A stretch of 38,649 nt of DNA, from IMG/VR virus record IMGVR_UViG_3300031578_005165, positions 1-38,649 of that record; one strand, written 5' to 3'. This DNA comes from a virus. The translations under genes were made by a program, and so were the position numbers. Below, piece after piece: positions 38,158-38,649 of the stretch (the stretch's first letter is position 1; each line of letters opens with the position of its first letter). Below the pieces are notes generated by a model that was given only the letters and a program-made list of their open reading frames with translations, was not told the DNA's origin and ran no database searches.

Positions 38158-38649
38158 AGCCGTGGCGTCGGTCGTGGCGGGCCACTGGGAGTTTCGCGCT
38201 GCTATCGCCGCTGACGCGGGCGGTGTTCCGCGAGATCTTCACCGAGCTCGTGGAGGACGACGGCACGATGACGCTCGGAGGGCGGCCGCTTGGCGACGAG
38301 GTGTGTCGCCGTCTTGGCGTCGAGAGGCATGAGCGCCGCATCGTGCGCCGGTGTGTCGAGGAGCTCCTTTCGGACGGGTGCATCGTGGTGAGCCATGGAG
38401 TCGCCAGCCTGCCAGGATGGGACCGCTACCAGGCCGAAGGGGCGACCACGAAGACGGCCCGGAAGCGAGCCTCTGCGAAGCCTCTGTCGTCCTCTGCCGA
38501 GCCTCTGACGGACCTCTGCGGATCCTCTGCCGAGCCTCTGACGGACCTCTGCGGATCCTCTGCCGAGCCTCTGACGGACCTCTGCGTGACCTCTGACGGA
38601 TCTGGTGACGAAGCTAAGTCTATGCAATCGTTCAATACCACTCGGACAG
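38154..38649 (+). CDS. Replication initiator protein, 5' part (continues at 1-585)
   Basis: The ATG overlaps the helicase stop. The first ~90 residues (LSPLTRAVFREIFTELVEDD, then VCRRLGVERHERRIVRRCVE) form a winged-helix-like domain. From about residue 103 the protein has a Lys/Arg/Ala linker and then 11-residue repeats coded by the iterons. At the window end the frame continues exactly into position 128, after the 127-base duplicate, giving 317 residues in all. A replication-initiator role is inferred from the domain order, from the repeats resembling an origin, and from its place beside the DnaB-type helicase. Confidence 0.7.
   Translation, partial: MKPWRRSWRATGSFALLSPLTRAVFREIFTELVEDDGTMTLGGRPLGDEVCRRLGVERHERRIVRRCVEELLSDGCIVVSHGVASLPGWDRYQAEGATTKTARKRASAKPLSSSAEPLTDLCGSSAEPLTDLCGSSAEPLTDLCVTSDGSGDEAKSMQSFNTTRT
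38470..38600 (+). repeat. Array of 12 CCTCTG repeats with 11-base period, candidate origin iterons
   Basis: Twelve units starting CCTCTG, all 11 bases apart except one 10-base unit (38481-38490). Three forms alternate (CCTCTGCCGAG, CCTCTGACGGA, CCTCTGCGGAT), making a 33-base higher-order repeat that encodes SSAEPLTDLCG. Eleven bases is about one helical turn, so all units face the same side of DNA. The array is within the initiator gene, followed by a less GC-rich stretch and polypurine run. Confidence 0.85.
38523..38649. repeat. Terminal redundancy, right copy
   Basis: Identical to 1-127; see that entry. Confidence 0.9.

Noticed and set aside
38470-38600. CRISPR array
   Set aside because: Units of 11 bases without unique spacers, lying in frame inside a coding sequence, are tandem iterons and not CRISPR.

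Overview
The window is the essentially complete genome of a tailed, short-tailed (podovirus-like) bacteriophage. Its first 127 bases are identical to its last 127 bases, so the contig is a circular map of about 38,522 unique bases opened inside a gene. The DNA is very GC-rich (about two thirds by eye). Genes are packed with 4-base ATGA/GTGA start-stop overlaps. The host is not identified. A small protein with a lipobox, encoded in the lysis block, points to a host with an outer membrane, and the composition would suit a GC-rich proteobacterium or myxococcal relative; this is inference. I found no integrase, phage RNA polymerase or tRNA gene. Two HTH regulators are present, but a temperate lifestyle cannot be shown.

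Layout. (1) 1-1340: the 3' part of the replication initiator, a zinc-ribbon protein, RusA resolvase and two tiny ORFs. (2) 1353-9131: small and large terminase, P22-like portal, scaffold, two small genes held in a duplicated cassette, and the major capsid protein. (3) 9138-22106: head completion and adaptor proteins, a beta-rich nozzle candidate, fibre-like proteins, three candidate ejection proteins, a lectin-like protein and an SGNH/sialate-esterase-like tail enzyme. (4) 22103-24650: lysis block with small membrane proteins, a lipoprotein and an amidase endolysin. (5) 24676-29006, minus strand: a recombination and nucleotide-metabolism operon with a Bet-family annealase, a PD-(D/E)XK exonuclease, a MazG-like protein and a deoxyribosyltransferase-like protein. 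(6) 29180-31318: a regulatory block with two XRE proteins and a protein with a sigma-region-4-like helix-turn-helix. (7) 31447-33968: small early genes, a hammerhead ribozyme and a cytosine methyltransferase with a scrambled reading frame. (8) 34113-38649: SNF2-type helicase, SPPF-type DNA methyltransferase, DnaB-type helicase and the 5' part of the initiator.

How it works together. The initiator gene closes the circle between the DnaB-type helicase and RusA. It carries 12 copies of an 11-base CCTCTG repeat followed by a less GC-rich stretch and a 33-base polypurine run, a layout resembling the lambda origin inside gene O. Divergent transcription from about 29.0-29.2 kb separates the leftward recombination operon from everything else, which reads rightward around the circle.

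Most notable finding: a hammerhead ribozyme with all core nucleotides (31662-31724) spans a stop codon and would cut the transcript 26 bases before the next start codon. Others are the duplicated scaffold-tail cassette before the capsid gene, the helically phased repeat array inside the initiator gene, the double frame switch in the cytosine methyltransferase, and a 60-residue protein that looks like the two ends of a DNA methyltransferase joined together.
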